DNA from: an uncultured Bacteroidota bacterium
GTDB taxonomy: Bacteria > Bacteroidota > Bacteroidia > Flavobacteriales > Flavobacteriaceae
NCBI GenBank assembly: GCA_902610105.1
Contig: CACLUN010000002.1
Location: forward strand, 1 to 36,277
DNA: 36,277 nt
Direction: 5' to 3'
Below the pieces are notes generated by a model, which saw only the letters and a program-made list of their open reading frames with translations, searched no databases and was not told the origin of the DNA. The position numbers were made by a program, and so were the translations under genes. Numbering within the stretch: position 1 is the stretch's first letter; the number at the start of each line of letters is the position of its first letter. This document shows, piece after piece, positions 1 to 10,095 of this stretch.

Positions 1-11
1 AACAGATTAAT

Positions 12-1703
12 ATGAAAAAAATTTCCGGTGCAGAAGCTCTAATAAGATGCCTAATTAGTGAGGGTGTAGATGTATTATTTGGTTACCCTGGAGGAGCAAT
101 AATGCCCGTCTATGATGAACTTTACAAATTCGAAAAAAAAATTAACCATATTTTGGTTAGACATGAACAAGGTGCTACACATGCAGCACAAGGATATGCA
201 AGAACCTCTGGTAAAGTCGGTGTTGCTATAGCAACATCTGGGCCTGGAGCTACAAACCTTGTCACAGGGATTGCTGATGCGCAAATTGATTCTACCCCCA
301 TGGTATGTATAACTGGACAGGTTGCATCTTATTTACTAGGTTCTGATGCCTTTCAAGAAACTGATATTATCGGAATATCAACCCCTGTTACAAAATGGAA
401 CTATCAAATTACAAAGGCCTCTGAGATATCAGAAATTTTCGCAAAAGCATTCTACATTGCAAAATCTGGAAGACCTGGTCCAGTTCTGATAGATATAACT
501 AAAGATGCTCAGTTTGAAATGATCGATAATTTTAAATACCAAAAATGCGATGGGATTAGAAGTTACGTTCCAGCACCAAATTTTTCTGAGGACTCAATTT
601 TAAATGCAGCAAATATAATTAATGACTCTAAAAAACCATTCATTATCTGGGGTCAGGGTGTTATTTTAGGAAATGCAGAAAATGAGTTTAAAGAATTTAT
701 TGAAAAAACAGGAATTCCAGCAGCGTGGACAATTTTAGGTGTCTCAGCAATCCCTACTAACCATGAACTTAATGTTGGAATGCTTGGAATGCATGGGAAC
801 TATGGACCAAATAAACTCACCAACGATTGTGATGTACTAATTGCAATAGGGATGAGGTTTGATGACAGGGTTACTGGTGATTTAGAGACTTATGCTAAGC
901 AAGCAAAAATTATACACTTTGAAATTGATCCAGCTGAAGTAAATAAAAATGTCAAGGTTGACGTTGCTGTCATTGGTGATGCAAAAGAAAGTCTTAGAAG
1001 GATTATTCCAAAACTTAAATCTAAAAATCATTCATCATGGGTTAAAAAATTTAGAGATTTAAATAAAATTGAATTCAATAAAGTCATTAATAAAGAATAC
1101 AATAAAAATGAAGGAGGAATTAGTATGGCTGAGGTAATTAGAAACATAAATGAAAATACAGATGGTAATTCTATTTTAGTGACCGATGTTGGTCAACACC
1201 AAATGATTGCTTGTAGATATATGAATTTTAATAGCTCAAAGTCTAATATAACATCGGGAGGTCTTGGCACAATGGGTTTCGCTCTGCCTGCAGCTTTGGG
1301 AGCTAAAATTGGTGATCCAAGAAGACAGGTTGTTGCAATAATTGGAGATGGAGGATTTCAAATGACTATACAAGAATTAGGTACTATATTCCAAACATCA
1401 ACTGCAGTTAAAATTGTAATTCTTAATAATGAATATCTTGGAATGGTAAGACAGTGGCAACAATTGTTTTTTGACAAAAGGTATGCTTCAACAGAGATGA
1501 CTAACCCTGATTTTGTAACAATTTCTAAAGGATATTATATTGAAGCGAAACGTGTTTCAAAAAGAAAAAATTTAAATTCATCCATTAAGGAAATGCTATT
1601 ACATGATGGTCCGTATTTGTTAGAAATTTGTGTTGAGAAAGAAGAAAATGTTTTTCCAATGATACCATCTGGGTCTTCAGTTTCAGATATTAGATTAGAG
1701 TAA
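12..1703 (+). CDS. ilvB: Acetolactate synthase, large (catalytic) subunit
   Basis: Catalyses the first common step of valine, leucine and isoleucine synthesis: ThDP-dependent condensation of pyruvate with pyruvate or 2-oxobutyrate. The 563-residue length is normal. The N-terminal Pyr domain carries GYPGGAIMPVYDEL (24-37) and the catalytic glutamate E52 in RHEQGATHAAQGYAR. The C-terminal PP domain carries the Mg-ThDP motif starting GDGGFQM near residue 445 and ending in NNEYLGMV. The ATG at 12 gives the family N-terminus, and only 11 bases of upstream sequence are visible, so the promoter is outside the window. In related genomes ilvD usually precedes it, but that cannot be seen here. The stop overlaps the ilvN start by one base (TAATG), which suggests translational coupling of the two subunits. 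Identity is near certain. Confidence 0.98.
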   Translation: MKKISGAEALIRCLISEGVDVLFGYPGGAIMPVYDELYKFEKKINHILVRHEQGATHAAQGYARTSGKVGVAIATSGPGATNLVTGIADAQIDSTPMVCITGQVASYLLGSDAFQETDIIGISTPVTKWNYQITKASEISEIFAKAFYIAKSGRPGPVLIDITKDAQFEMIDNFKYQKCDGIRSYVPAPNFSEDSILNAANIINDSKKPFIIWGQGVILGNAENEFKEFIEKTGIPAAWTILGVSAIPTNHELNVGMLGMHGNYGPNKLTNDCDVLIAIGMRFDDRVTGDLETYAKQAKIIHFEIDPAEVNKNVKVDVAVIGDAKESLRRIIPKLKSKNHSSWVKKFRDLNKIEFNKVINKEYNKNEGGISMAEVIRNINENTDGNSILVTDVGQHQMIACRYMNFNSSKSNITSGGLGTMGFALPAALGAKIGDPRRQVVAIIGDGGFQMTIQELGTIFQTSTAVKIVILNNEYLGMVRQWQQLFFDKRYASTEMTNPDFVTISKGYYIEAKRVSKRKNLNSSIKEMLLHDGPYLLEICVEKEENVFPMIPSGSSVSDIRLE

Positions 1704-2230
1704 TGAAAAAAATAAATTATACAATATCAATATATACTGAAAATAATGTAGGATTATTAAACAGAATTTCTGCTATATTCTTAAAGAGACACATTAACAT
1801 AAGAAGTGTTACATCATCAGAATCTGAAATACCTAATATTTACAGATTCATAATTGTTGTTAAAGTTGATAATGAACAGATAATTAAATTAGTAAAACAA
1901 ATTGAAAAACAAATTGAAGTTGTCGCAGCTTTTTATCATACAGATGAAGAAACTATATATTTAGAAACAGCTCTATATAAAGTTAATTCAAAATCACTTT
2001 TCGAGGAGCGACAAATTCAAAATATAATAAAAGAAAGTAGAGCAAATATGGTTACAGTAAAACCCGAATATTTCGTGATAGAAAAAACAGGATGGAGAGA
2101 AGAAACTGAGGATTTATACCTAAAACTCAAGAAATATGGTTTACTACAATTTGTTAGATCGGGAAGAATTTCGGTTTCAAAAAATTCAATGGAAATTTCA
2201 AAACATTTAAAAAACAACAAGAATGAGTAA
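1703..2230 (+). CDS. ilvN: Acetolactate synthase, small (regulatory) subunit
   Basis: Regulatory partner of IlvB. An N-terminal ACT domain (about residues 4-75, starting [21 protein letters not shown]) binds the feedback inhibitor valine in characterised homologues, and a C-terminal ALS_ss_C-like domain follows. At 175 residues it is the usual bacterial length. Its ATG shares one base with the ilvB stop codon and its own 3' end overlaps ilvC by 8 bases, so ilvB, ilvN and ilvC form one tightly coupled transcription unit. Confidence 0.96.
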   Translation: MKKINYTISIYTENNVGLLNRISAIFLKRHINIRSVTSSESEIPNIYRFIIVVKVDNEQIIKLVKQIEKQIEVVAAFYHTDEETIYLETALYKVNSKSLFEERQIQNIIKESRANMVTVKPEYFVIEKTGWREETEDLYLKLKKYGLLQFVRSGRISVSKNSMEISKHLKNNKNE

Positions 2231-3689
2231 TTATTTTAATTCATTATCTGAAAAAGATAAGTTAAATCAATTAGGAAAATGTAGGTTTATGAAGTCTGAA
2301 GAATTTTCAGATGGAGTAAATATTTTATTTGACAAAAAAATTGTAATTATTGGGTGTGGTGCTCAAGGATTAAATCAGGGTTTAAATATGAGAGATTCAG
2401 GTTTAAATATTTCTTATGTTTTAAGGAAGTCTTCAATTGAAAATAATAAAGATTCATTCAAAAATGCATCATTTAATAATTTTAAAGTTGGCACATTTGA
2501 TGAACTTATACCTAGCGCAGATATTGTAATTAATCTCACACCTGATAAAAATCATACCCAAGTAGTTAATCAAGCAATGCCATTAATGAAAGAAAACTCT
2601 GTTCTATCGTATTCACATGGATTTAACATTGTTGAAGAAGGAGTTAAAATTAGAGAAGACATAACAGTTATTATGGTTGCTCCAAAATGTCCTGGAACAG
2701 AAGTCAGAGAAGAATATTTAAGAGGATTTGGTGTTCCAACACTTATAGCTGTTCATCCCGAAAATGATCCTTACGGAGAAGGTCTTGATTATGCAAAGGC
2801 ATACGCTGTTGCAACAGGTGGTCATAAAGCAGGGGTACTTGAATCATCATTTGTAGCAGAAGTTAAATCAGATTTAATGGGAGAACAAACCATATTATGT
2901 GGTGTTTTACAAACTGGCTCAATTTTATGCTTTAATAAAATGGTTGAATTGGGATATAATGAAAGATTTGCAGCAAAATTAATTCAATATGGTTGGGAAA
3001 CAATAACTGAGGAGTTAAAGCATAATGGGATCTCAGGAATGATTAAAAGACTAGATGATGAATCTAGGTATGTAGTTCATAAATTATCAAATGAATTGAA
3101 AACCATAATGACACCATTGTTTGAGACTCATATGAAAAATATTTTAACTGGAAATTTTTCAGTTCAAATGATGATAGATTGGAAAAACAATGATGAAAAT
3201 CTTCTTAAATGGAGAGAGGAAACTGGATTGACAAATTTTGAAAAAGCATCTCCAAGTCAAGAAACAATTGAAAATCAAGACTATTTCAATAAGGGAATAC
3301 TTATGATTGCATTTGTTAAATCTGGAGTAGAACTTGCTTTTGAAACGATGGTTAATAATGGAATAATAGACGAATCTGCATATTATGAATCCCTACATGA
3401 ACTCCCCTTAATTGCAAATCTTGTTGCAAGAAAAAAATTATATGAAATGAACAGAATAATTTCCGATACTGCTGAATATGGATGTTATTTGTTTAATCAA
3501 TCATGTTTACCTTTATTGTCTAATTTTATGACTAAAATCAATAAAATACATTTGGGATCAAGTCCAAGTGGGATTAAGATTGATGAGAATTTTTTGAAAA
3601 TTAATGACAATAAAACATTTTCTCATAATATTGAAAAAATTGGTTTACTATTAAGAAAGAATATGAATAATATGAAAAAATTAAAATAA
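2223..3689 (+). CDS. ilvC: Ketol-acid reductoisomerase (NADPH), class II long form
   Basis: Second step of branched-chain amino acid synthesis: isomerises and reduces acetolactate or acetohydroxybutyrate to the dihydroxyacid, using Mg2+ and normally NADPH. The 488-residue length marks class II (long form, with a duplicated C-terminal knotted domain, as in E. coli). The Rossmann motif GCGAQG is at 44-49. The first knotted domain carries [15 protein letters not shown] and a second follows from about residue 355. RKSS after the second beta strand fits NADP phosphate binding. It overlaps ilvN by 8 bases and is followed by gapN after a single base (TAA-A-ATG), which places an NADPH consumer directly upstream of an NADPH producer. 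Confidence 0.97.
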   Translation: MSNYFNSLSEKDKLNQLGKCRFMKSEEFSDGVNILFDKKIVIIGCGAQGLNQGLNMRDSGLNISYVLRKSSIENNKDSFKNASFNNFKVGTFDELIPSADIVINLTPDKNHTQVVNQAMPLMKENSVLSYSHGFNIVEEGVKIREDITVIMVAPKCPGTEVREEYLRGFGVPTLIAVHPENDPYGEGLDYAKAYAVATGGHKAGVLESSFVAEVKSDLMGEQTILCGVLQTGSILCFNKMVELGYNERFAAKLIQYGWETITEELKHNGISGMIKRLDDESRYVVHKLSNELKTIMTPLFETHMKNILTGNFSVQMMIDWKNNDENLLKWREETGLTNFEKASPSQETIENQDYFNKGILMIAFVKSGVELAFETMVNNGIIDESAYYESLHELPLIANLVARKKLYEMNRIISDTAEYGCYLFNQSCLPLLSNFMTKINKIHLGSSPSGIKIDENFLKINDNKTFSHNIEKIGLLLRKNMNNMKKLK

Positions 3690-3690
3690 A

Positions 3691-5274
3691 ATGGAAAGAA
3701 ATATCCCAAAGAAATTTCAACTTGATTTACCTATACATCATGACACATTCTTAATAGATGGAAAAATTGGTAAATGGAATGGTGAATTTACTACAGTTAT
3801 CAGTACACTTTTTTCAAGCTCTGAAAATGATGAATATACAATATTAGGTGATTCCCCTAAGATGGATGAAAAACATGCCCTATTAGCGCTTAAGGCTGCT
3901 GATAAAGCATATGCTAATGGAACAGGAACTTGGCCTACAATGAAGGTTTATGAAAGAATTAACTGCATGCAAAACTTTGTTGATTTAATGATTCTAGAAA
4001 GGGATAAGGTTGTAAAATTACTTATGTGGGAAATTGGAAAAAACCTTAAGGATTCTGAAAAGGAATTTGATAGAACAGTTGAATACATTCTTGAAACAAT
4101 TAAAGAGTACAAGAAAATTGATAGAGATGGTGCAAATTTTCAGAATAATTCAGGCGTGAGAGCTCTTATTCGAAGGGGTCCTCTTGGTATTGTATTATGC
4201 CTTGGGCCATATAATTATCCATTAAATGAAACATTTGCATTACTCATACCTGCAATAATTATGGGAAACACAGCTATTTTTAAACCCGCTAAACACGGTG
4301 TATTATTAATTTCTCCGTTACTAGAGGCTTTTCAAAAATCATTTCCACCTGGTGTTGTTAATATTGTTTTTGGTAGAGGCAGGGAAATTGCATCTCCAAT
4401 TATGAAGTCGGGAAAAATAAATGTTCTGGCTTTAATAGGGCATAGCTCATCGGCTATATCATTACAAGATTTACATCCTCAAAAAAACAGATTAAGATTA
4501 GTTTTAGGATTAGAAGCTAAAAATCCCGCTATTATATTAGAAGATGCAGATTTACAACTTTCTATAGATGAATGTATTTCAGGTTCTCTATCCTACAATG
4601 GTCAAAGATGTACAGCTATAAAAATTATATATGTTCATGAAAATATAAAAGAAAAGTTTTTAAAAAAATTCTGTGAAAGAGTTGATTTATTAAAATTAGG
4701 TATGCCATGGGACAATACATTATTAACCCCACTTCCAGAGCCAAATAAGCCTCAATATATCAGTGAGCTAATTGATGATGCAACTAAAAAAGGAGCTAAT
4801 ATTCTTAATAAGAATGGAGGAAAAAAATTTAAAAACTTTGTATTTCCAGCCGTTTTATATCCAGTAAATGATAAAATGGATGTTTACAAGGATGAACAGT
4901 TTGGACCTGTAATACCTATAATTTCATTTAAAGACATTTCAACCCCAATAAGTTATATGGCAAAATCTAACTATGGTCAACAGGTTAGCTTATTTGGAAA
5001 CTCTGAGGAAAAATTAGGCCCCATTATTGATTCTCTAGTAAATTTAGTTTGCAGAGTAAACTTAAATAGTTCATGTCAACGGGGCCCAGATATTTATCCT
5101 TTTACAGGGAGAAAAGATTCAGCTGTTGCAACCTTAAGCGTTCATGATGCCTTAAGATCATTTTCTATTAGAACTTTTGTTGCTTCCAAAGACAATCCAA
5201 CAAACAAGAATATAATTAGAAAGTTAATTGATAATAAAAAATCAAATTTTATTAGAACAGATTATTACCTGTAA
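3691..5274 (+). CDS. gapN: NADP-dependent non-phosphorylating glyceraldehyde-3-phosphate dehydrogenase
   Basis: Aldehyde dehydrogenase superfamily enzyme that oxidises glyceraldehyde 3-phosphate directly to 3-phosphoglycerate with NADP+, bypassing 1,3-bisphosphoglycerate and ATP formation and giving NADPH. The 527-residue protein has the ALDH catalytic pair: E275 in LGLEAKNP and nucleophile C307 in NGQRCTA. It also has [28 protein letters not shown], and the C-terminal block [21 protein letters not shown], typical of the flavobacterial GapN group. The ATG lies one base after the ilvC stop, so it should be co-transcribed with ilvBNC. The end abuts dnaN tail to tail with no spacer. The family assignment is firm. 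The exact substrate rests on subgroup resemblance. Confidence 0.93.
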   Translation: MERNIPKKFQLDLPIHHDTFLIDGKIGKWNGEFTTVISTLFSSSENDEYTILGDSPKMDEKHALLALKAADKAYANGTGTWPTMKVYERINCMQNFVDLMILERDKVVKLLMWEIGKNLKDSEKEFDRTVEYILETIKEYKKIDRDGANFQNNSGVRALIRRGPLGIVLCLGPYNYPLNETFALLIPAIIMGNTAIFKPAKHGVLLISPLLEAFQKSFPPGVVNIVFGRGREIASPIMKSGKINVLALIGHSSSAISLQDLHPQKNRLRLVLGLEAKNPAIILEDADLQLSIDECISGSLSYNGQRCTAIKIIYVHENIKEKFLKKFCERVDLLKLGMPWDNTLLTPLPEPNKPQYISELIDDATKKGANILNKNGGKKFKNFVFPAVLYPVNDKMDVYKDEQFGPVIPIISFKDISTPISYMAKSNYGQQVSLFGNSEEKLGPIIDSLVNLVCRVNLNSSCQRGPDIYPFTGRKDSAVATLSVHDALRSFSIRTFVASKDNPTNKNIIRKLIDNKKSNFIRTDYYL

Positions 5275-6387
5275 TTAGTTTATCATTATTGGCATTACGA
5301 GCATTGTAATCGCATCACTACTATTGTTTTCGTGCAGTGGAGATATTAGACCTGCTCTATTTGGAGATGACAACTCAATTTTTATTAATTCAGTAGATAA
5401 ATTGTTTAGCATTTCAACAATAAACCTTGAATTAAAGCCTATTGTAATATCATCACCATTGTAATTACATTCTAAAGTTTCTTCAGCTTTGTTATTAAAA
5501 TCCAAATCCTCAGCAGAAATTTTTAAAAGATTACCTTTTATTTCAAATTTAACTTGATTAGTTGTTTTGCTAGAAAAAATACTAGCTCTTTTTGTTGAGT
5601 TAAGTAACTGTAGTCTATCAATTTCTAAAACATTTGGATTTTCTTTTGGAATGACAGCCTCATAATTTGGAAATTTACCATCAATTAATCTACAGATTAA
5701 AGTAAAAGTTGAGAAACTAAAAATTGCATTAGTTTTATTATATAATATCCTAACATCTTCCATTTTTTCAGGCAATATTGATTTTAGAATATTCAGAGGT
5801 TTATTTGGAACTATAAATTCAATTAAATTCTCAGAATTTATGTCATTTCTAACATATTTGACAAGTTTATGTGCATCAGTTGCTACAAAACATGAATTCT
5901 CATTGGATACTTGAAAGAAAACTCCAGACATTACTGGCCTAAGGTCATCATTTCCAGATGCAAAGATTGTGGAATTAATAATATTCAAAAGTATTTTGGA
6001 ACTTAATGAAACTTCCTTTGCATCTTCAATCATAACTGATTTTGGAAATTCATCTCCATCCATGTAAGACAAAGCATATTTACCATTATTAGAGTTTATT
6101 TCTAATATATTGTTACTTATGGAAAATGTTAATGGCTGATCTGGTAATGATTTCAATATGTCAATTAATAATTTTGCAGGTATTGCAATCATAATGTTAA
6201 TTGATGATTCAATTGATATTTCAGAGGATAATGATGTTTCAAGATCAGATGAAGTAATTATCAAATTACTTTCTTTAATGTCAAAAAGAAAATTATCTAA
6301 AATTGGTAAAGTATTGTTTGTATTTAATATTGATCCTAATATCTGTAATTTTCTTAGTAATTCTGAGGAAGATATTATAAACTTCAT
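5275..6387 (-). CDS. dnaN: DNA polymerase III beta subunit (sliding clamp)
   Basis: Forms the dimeric ring that holds DNA polymerase III and other factors on DNA. The 370-residue length and three-repeat clamp architecture are normal. Recognisable blocks are LPILDNFLFDI near residue 27, FASGNDDLRPVMSGVFF in the second domain, and the C-terminal SPLHENNSSDAITMLVMPI that forms part of the partner-binding pocket. The ATG at 6387 is preceded after 6 bases by TATCTTTA, a near match to the Bacteroidota -7 element, so it may have its own promoter despite lying 54 bases downstream of the SAM hydrolase gene. Its stop is immediately next to the gapN stop on the other strand. Confidence 0.97.
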   Translation of the reverse strand: MKFIISSSELLRKLQILGSILNTNNTLPILDNFLFDIKESNLIITSSDLETSLSSEISIESSINIMIAIPAKLLIDILKSLPDQPLTFSISNNILEINSNNGKYALSYMDGDEFPKSVMIEDAKEVSLSSKILLNIINSTIFASGNDDLRPVMSGVFFQVSNENSCFVATDAHKLVKYVRNDINSENLIEFIVPNKPLNILKSILPEKMEDVRILYNKTNAIFSFSTFTLICRLIDGKFPNYEAVIPKENPNVLEIDRLQLLNSTKRASIFSSKTTNQVKFEIKGNLLKISAEDLDFNNKAEETLECNYNGDDITIGFNSRFIVEMLNNLSTELIKIELSSPNRAGLISPLHENNSSDAITMLVMPIMIN

Positions 6388-6393
6388 AATTCT

Positions 6394-6401
6394 TAAAGAT
6401 A
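6394..6401 (-). promoter_or_regulatory. Candidate -7 element of dnaN promoter
   Basis: Reads TATCTTTA on the minus strand, one base off TAnnTTTG, and ends 6 bases before the dnaN ATG. No clear TTTG is seen at about -33. A short or absent leader would follow if it is used. Confidence 0.4.
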
Positions 6402-6441
6402 TCGTAATTGAAGAAAAATATAAAATTTATTTATTAACATT

Positions 6442-7263
6442 TTAATCATTAAATACAATTGAAATAACATCACCATAACTTAAACCAAATAGAGAACTTG
6501 CACCTCCACTAGTTTTAGGATTGCTCTTGTATATTGACAATTCTAAAAAGCCTGATGAATTAAAAAGTGCTATTTTTTTTCCATCCTCTTCACGGAATTT
6601 TTTTTCTTTATTAAAATTAATTGACTCTGAATATGAGGAATAAACTTGTTTAAACTCAATGTTTCGAGCATTAATAACAAAACTCCTATTTAATTGAAAT
6701 TTTTCAAAAAAATCTTTGGTAATATTTGTTATTACATTTCCATAATTATCAATATATATAACATTACATGATAATTCATTATTAGATTTTACAATAGGTT
6801 TTAACTCTTTCAATTCTTTAATATCAGAAATTTCAATTCCAATTACATTAGATTGTCCACCTCGATGTAAATGCGCAGCAACTTTTACGAAAGAATTTAT
6901 AGTGCTATTTTTTTGCAAACCTAAATTAATCCTAAAAATTTTCGATGGCTTGATAGTAGAAGAAATTAAGGATATTATTCCATTATCAGCACATATAAAA
7001 AAGTGTTCATCCATTTCAATAACTAAATGAGATTGATCCGGTGTTTGTTCAGAATCAATATCAACTATATGAATTGATCCCCGAGGAAAATTTTTGTAAG
7101 CATTTTTAATAACATAGGCACCCTCAATCAAATTAAAAGGAGATACTTCGTGAGATATATCAATGATTTTAGGCTGATTTAATTCAATATTCAATAATCC
7201 TTTGATTTTTGAAACATGGAAGTCTTTAATTCCAAAATCAGTTGTTAAAGTAATTATTGACAT
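6442..7263 (-). CDS. SAM hydroxide adenosyltransferase / SAM hydrolase (DUF62 family)
   Basis: Member of the SAM_adeno_trans (DUF62) family, related to fluorinase and chlorinase. Characterised bacterial members hydrolyse S-adenosylmethionine to adenosine and methionine. The 273-residue protein starts with the family signature MSIITLTTDFG, then DISHEVSPFNLIEGAYVIKNAY and HIVDIDSE, and FICADNGIISLI. The C-terminal domain has YIDNYGNVITNITKDFF, and near the end comes NPKTSGGASSLFGLSYGD. It lies 54 bases upstream of dnaN and is divergent from phoH across 61 bases. Databases often name such proteins chlorinase or fluorinase. Nothing here supports halogenation, and hydrolase is the safer call. Confidence 0.88.
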   Translation of the reverse strand: MSIITLTTDFGIKDFHVSKIKGLLNIELNQPKIIDISHEVSPFNLIEGAYVIKNAYKNFPRGSIHIVDIDSEQTPDQSHLVIEMDEHFFICADNGIISLISSTIKPSKIFRINLGLQKNSTINSFVKVAAHLHRGGQSNVIGIEISDIKELKELKPIVKSNNELSCNVIYIDNYGNVITNITKDFFEKFQLNRSFVINARNIEFKQVYSSYSESINFNKEKKFREEDGKKIALFNSSGFLELSIYKSNPKTSGGASSLFGLSYGDVISIVFND

Positions 7264-7324
7264 TTTTTAAGCTTAGGGTAAAATTTTAATTTATAAATTT
7301 ACTTAAATAAATTATCATTTTTAT

Positions 7325-8269
7325 TTGGAAAAATTTGAATATTACATCAAGGAACTACACCCTTCTGATTTCTTTGATGCGGAAGTTGATATATTAAAAA
7401 TTATAAAGAAGACATTTATAAACACCAAAATCAGAGCAAAAGCTGATAAAATATTGATTGAAGGTGATAGTTCTAAAATTTTAAATATTTGTGTCATCCT
7501 AGATTCAATAATATTTTTTCTTAAAAATAATAACAAATTGAGTGAATCCTCTGTTAATGAAATTATAAAAGGAAATGGTGATAAATTACTTAAACCGGAG
7601 AATGGTAGAGTTATACTTTATGGAACAAATAAAAAGAAAATTAAAGCTCACACGCTAAATCAAATAAAAATTCTTGAGGCTTTTGAAAAAAATGATATGG
7701 TATTTGCAATTGGACCAGCTGGTACTGGAAAAACGTACACTGGGGTGGCAGTAGCAGTAAAAGCCTTAAAAAATAAAGATGTTAAAAGAATTATTCTAAC
7801 ACGACCTGCCGTAGAAGCTGGAGAAAATCTTGGATTTTTACCCGGTGACTTGAAGGATAAATTAGATCCTTACATGCAGCCACTTTACGATGCACTCAAG
7901 GATATGATACCATTACAAAAACTTGAAGATTATATTAAAAGAGAAATTATTGAGATTGCGCCTCTAGCTTACATGAGAGGAAGAACATTGGATAATGCTT
8001 TTGTAATATTAGATGAAGCACAAAACACCACTCAAAATCAAATGAAAATGTTTCTCACTAGAATGGGTAAAAAAGCGAAATTTATGATAACTGGTGATAC
8101 TGGTCAGATAGATCTTCCAAAGACTGCAAAATCAGGCTTAAAAGAGGCAAATCTAATTCTACAATCAATAGAAGGTATAGAAATAATATATCTAGACGGG
8201 AGTGATGTGATTAGGCATAAATTAGTGAGAAGTATAATTGATGCGTACAACTTAACAAAACCAAAATAA
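7325..8269 (+). CDS. PhoH-like ATPase (PhoL/YbeZ type)
   Basis: P-loop ATPase of the PhoH family, linked in other bacteria to RNA metabolism and ribosome maturation together with YbeY. The 314-residue protein has an N-terminal nucleic-acid-binding-like region (about 1-85), then Walker A GPAGTGKT at 130-137, TRPAVEAGENLGFLPGD, the Walker B block VILDEAQNT near residue 230, and GDTGQIDLP. The start is TTG at 7325. An in-frame stop lies at 7304-7306, and no ATG or GTG occurs between there and the conserved core, so TTG is the only usable standard start. It shares one base with purC (TAATG), so the two are probably co-transcribed. Confidence 0.93.
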   Translation: MEKFEYYIKELHPSDFFDAEVDILKIIKKTFINTKIRAKADKILIEGDSSKILNICVILDSIIFFLKNNNKLSESSVNEIIKGNGDKLLKPENGRVILYGTNKKKIKAHTLNQIKILEAFEKNDMVFAIGPAGTGKTYTGVAVAVKALKNKDVKRIILTRPAVEAGENLGFLPGDLKDKLDPYMQPLYDALKDMIPLQKLEDYIKREIIEIAPLAYMRGRTLDNAFVILDEAQNTTQNQMKMFLTRMGKKAKFMITGDTGQIDLPKTAKSGLKEANLILQSIEGIEIIYLDGSDVIRHKLVRSIIDAYNLTKPK

Positions 8270-9216
8270 TGAGTATAGTATTAGATAAGTCAGATTTTCA
8301 TTTTAAAAACCAATTATCAAAATATGAGGGAAAAGTACGTGAAGTTTATACTTTAAAAGATGATATTATGATCATGATAGCAAGTGACAGAATTTCTGCA
8401 TTTGATGTTGTTATGCCACGTGGAATTACTTTTAAAGGACAAGTTCTTAATCAAATTGCTGTTGAAATGTTAAATAGAACAAAAGACATAGTACAAAATT
8501 GGTTAATTGACAATCCAGACCCAAATGTTTCTATAGGAAAGAAATGTGAAGCTCTAAAAGTTGAAATGGTAGTTAGAGGTTATCTTTCAGGTCATGCTTA
8601 CAGAGAATATATGGCTGGGAAAAGAAATTTATGTGGTAATAAAATTCCAAATGGTTTAAAAGAAAATGAAAAATTTAAAAAACCCATAATTACTCCCACA
8701 ACCAAGGCTGATAAAGGCCGACATGACCAAGACATAAATCCAGTCGATATAGTTAAAGATAATCTGGTAAATAAAGATGATTATGAAAAAATTCATCAAA
8801 TTTCCTTAGATCTATATAAAAGAGGATCCGAAATTGCACATGATAATGATTTGATCTTAGTTGATACCAAATACGAATTTGGATATGATTCTAATGGTAC
8901 AATTACTCTAATTGATGAAATTCATACACCTGATTCCTCAAGATATTTTTATTTAAATACCTATGAAGAATTACAAAATAAAAATCAAAAGCAAAAACAA
9001 CTTTCCAAAGAGTTTTTTAGAGAATGGCTAATGATAAACAATTTTCAAGGGCTAGAAGGTCAAAATATTCCTGAAATCAGTGATGAAGTGGTTGAAATGG
9101 TTTCGAATAGATATATTGAATTGTACGAAAAACTCTTAGGTGAAAAATTTATAAAACCAAAAAACAACAATATATTAAATAGGATCCAAGAAAACCTAAA
9201 GGAATATCTTTTCTAG
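8269..9216 (+). CDS. purC: Phosphoribosylaminoimidazole-succinocarboxamide synthase (SAICAR synthetase)
   Basis: ATP-dependent ligase of purine synthesis joining CAIR and aspartate. The 315-residue length matches the longer form common in Bacteroidota and yeast. Visible motifs are YEGKVREVYTL near residue 19, ASDRISAFDVVMP, EMVVRGYLSGHAYREY, PIITPTTKADKGRHD, LVDTKYEFGYD and EIHTPDSSRYF. The ATG overlaps the phoH stop by one base. The last 21 bases overlap the 3' end of miaA on the other strand. purC sits apart from the damaged purM further along this window. Confidence 0.97.
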   Translation: MSIVLDKSDFHFKNQLSKYEGKVREVYTLKDDIMIMIASDRISAFDVVMPRGITFKGQVLNQIAVEMLNRTKDIVQNWLIDNPDPNVSIGKKCEALKVEMVVRGYLSGHAYREYMAGKRNLCGNKIPNGLKENEKFKKPIITPTTKADKGRHDQDINPVDIVKDNLVNKDDYEKIHQISLDLYKRGSEIAHDNDLILVDTKYEFGYDSNGTITLIDEIHTPDSSRYFYLNTYEELQNKNQKQKQLSKEFFREWLMINNFQGLEGQNIPEISDEVVEMVSNRYIELYEKLLGEKFIKPKNNNILNRIQENLKEYLF

Positions 9217-10095
9217 CTTTTTTAAATTTTCATTTAATTCTGCACCAGAATCAAGCCATACATGATCATCATTGTTATTTAACCATGTAAACTGCTTTTT
9301 TGCAAATCTTCTTGTGTTTTTTTTGATTTCATCAATTGCTTGATCAATTTTAATTGAACCATCAAAATGATTAAATAGTTCTTTGTATCCGATGGTATTT
9401 AGAGGATTTAAATTCTTGTATTTATAAAGATTTTTAGCTTCATCAATTAATCCATTATCTACCATATGATCAACACGTTTATTGATGTTGTTATATAATT
9501 TATCTCTTTCTAATGTCAAACAAATTGAGGTATGATTGTATTTCTTTTCATTAAATCCTTTTAAATATGATGAAAAAGGTTTGTTTGTATGTGTGCAAAC
9601 CTCAATTGCCCTAATTAATCTTCTATGATTATTTAGGTCTACAATATCATAATATTTTGGGTCCAACTCTTTTAATAATTTCCTGAGAAAATCAATGCCT
9701 TTTTTTTCAAATTGGGTATTTAAAGTATGTCTTAATTCGTTTGGAATTTCTGGAATATTATTAATTCCGTAAATAATAGATTTTAAATACAGGAATGAAC
9801 CTCCAACTAAAACTATATACTTTTTATACTTAAAAAGTTCATTTATAAGTTTTTTTGCATCAATAGAAAATTGATTAATATTATAACAATCATTTATAGA
9901 TTTGTGTTGGATAAAATGATGTTTAACTTGATCAAGTTCGTTTTTTTTTGGCACAGCTGTTCCTATTGACATTTCTTTGTAGAATTGTCTGGAATCAAAT
10001 GAAATAATTTCAGAATTAACTTTTTTAGCTAAATCAATTGAGAGCTTAGTTTTTCCAACAGCTGTTGGGCCTGAAATACTTATTAATCTATTCAC
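9196..10095 (-). CDS. miaA: tRNA dimethylallyltransferase
   Basis: Transfers a dimethylallyl group to N6 of A37 in tRNAs reading UNN codons. The 299-residue protein has the P-loop GPTAVGKT at 9-16, DSRQFYKEMSIGTAVP, the tRNA-contacting HHFI, and the central NNHRRLIRAIEV and NTIGYKEL blocks. The start is GTG at 10095, within the exonuclease gene, giving an 8-base overlap. It is the last gene of the gfo-yggS-exonuclease-miaA operon. Its end overlaps purC by 21 bases tail to tail, so no dedicated terminator fits between them. Confidence 0.96.
   Translation of the reverse strand: MNRLISISGPTAVGKTKLSIDLAKKVNSEIISFDSRQFYKEMSIGTAVPKKNELDQVKHHFIQHKSINDCYNINQFSIDAKKLINELFKYKKYIVLVGGSFLYLKSIIYGINNIPEIPNELRHTLNTQFEKKGIDFLRKLLKELDPKYYDIVDLNNHRRLIRAIEVCTHTNKPFSSYLKGFNEKKYNHTSICLTLERDKLYNNINKRVDHMVDNGLIDEAKNLYKYKNLNPLNTIGYKELFNHFDGSIKIDQAIDEIKKNTRRFAKKQFTWLNNNDDHVWLDSGAELNENLKKLEKIFL

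Noticed and set aside
6158..6445. Open frame on the plus strand inside dnaN
   Set aside because: It mirrors the dnaN coding sequence and has no family features.
6442..7263. Naming the DUF62 protein a chlorinase or fluorinase
   Set aside because: Most bacterial members are SAM hydrolases, and no halogen-related feature or neighbour is visible.
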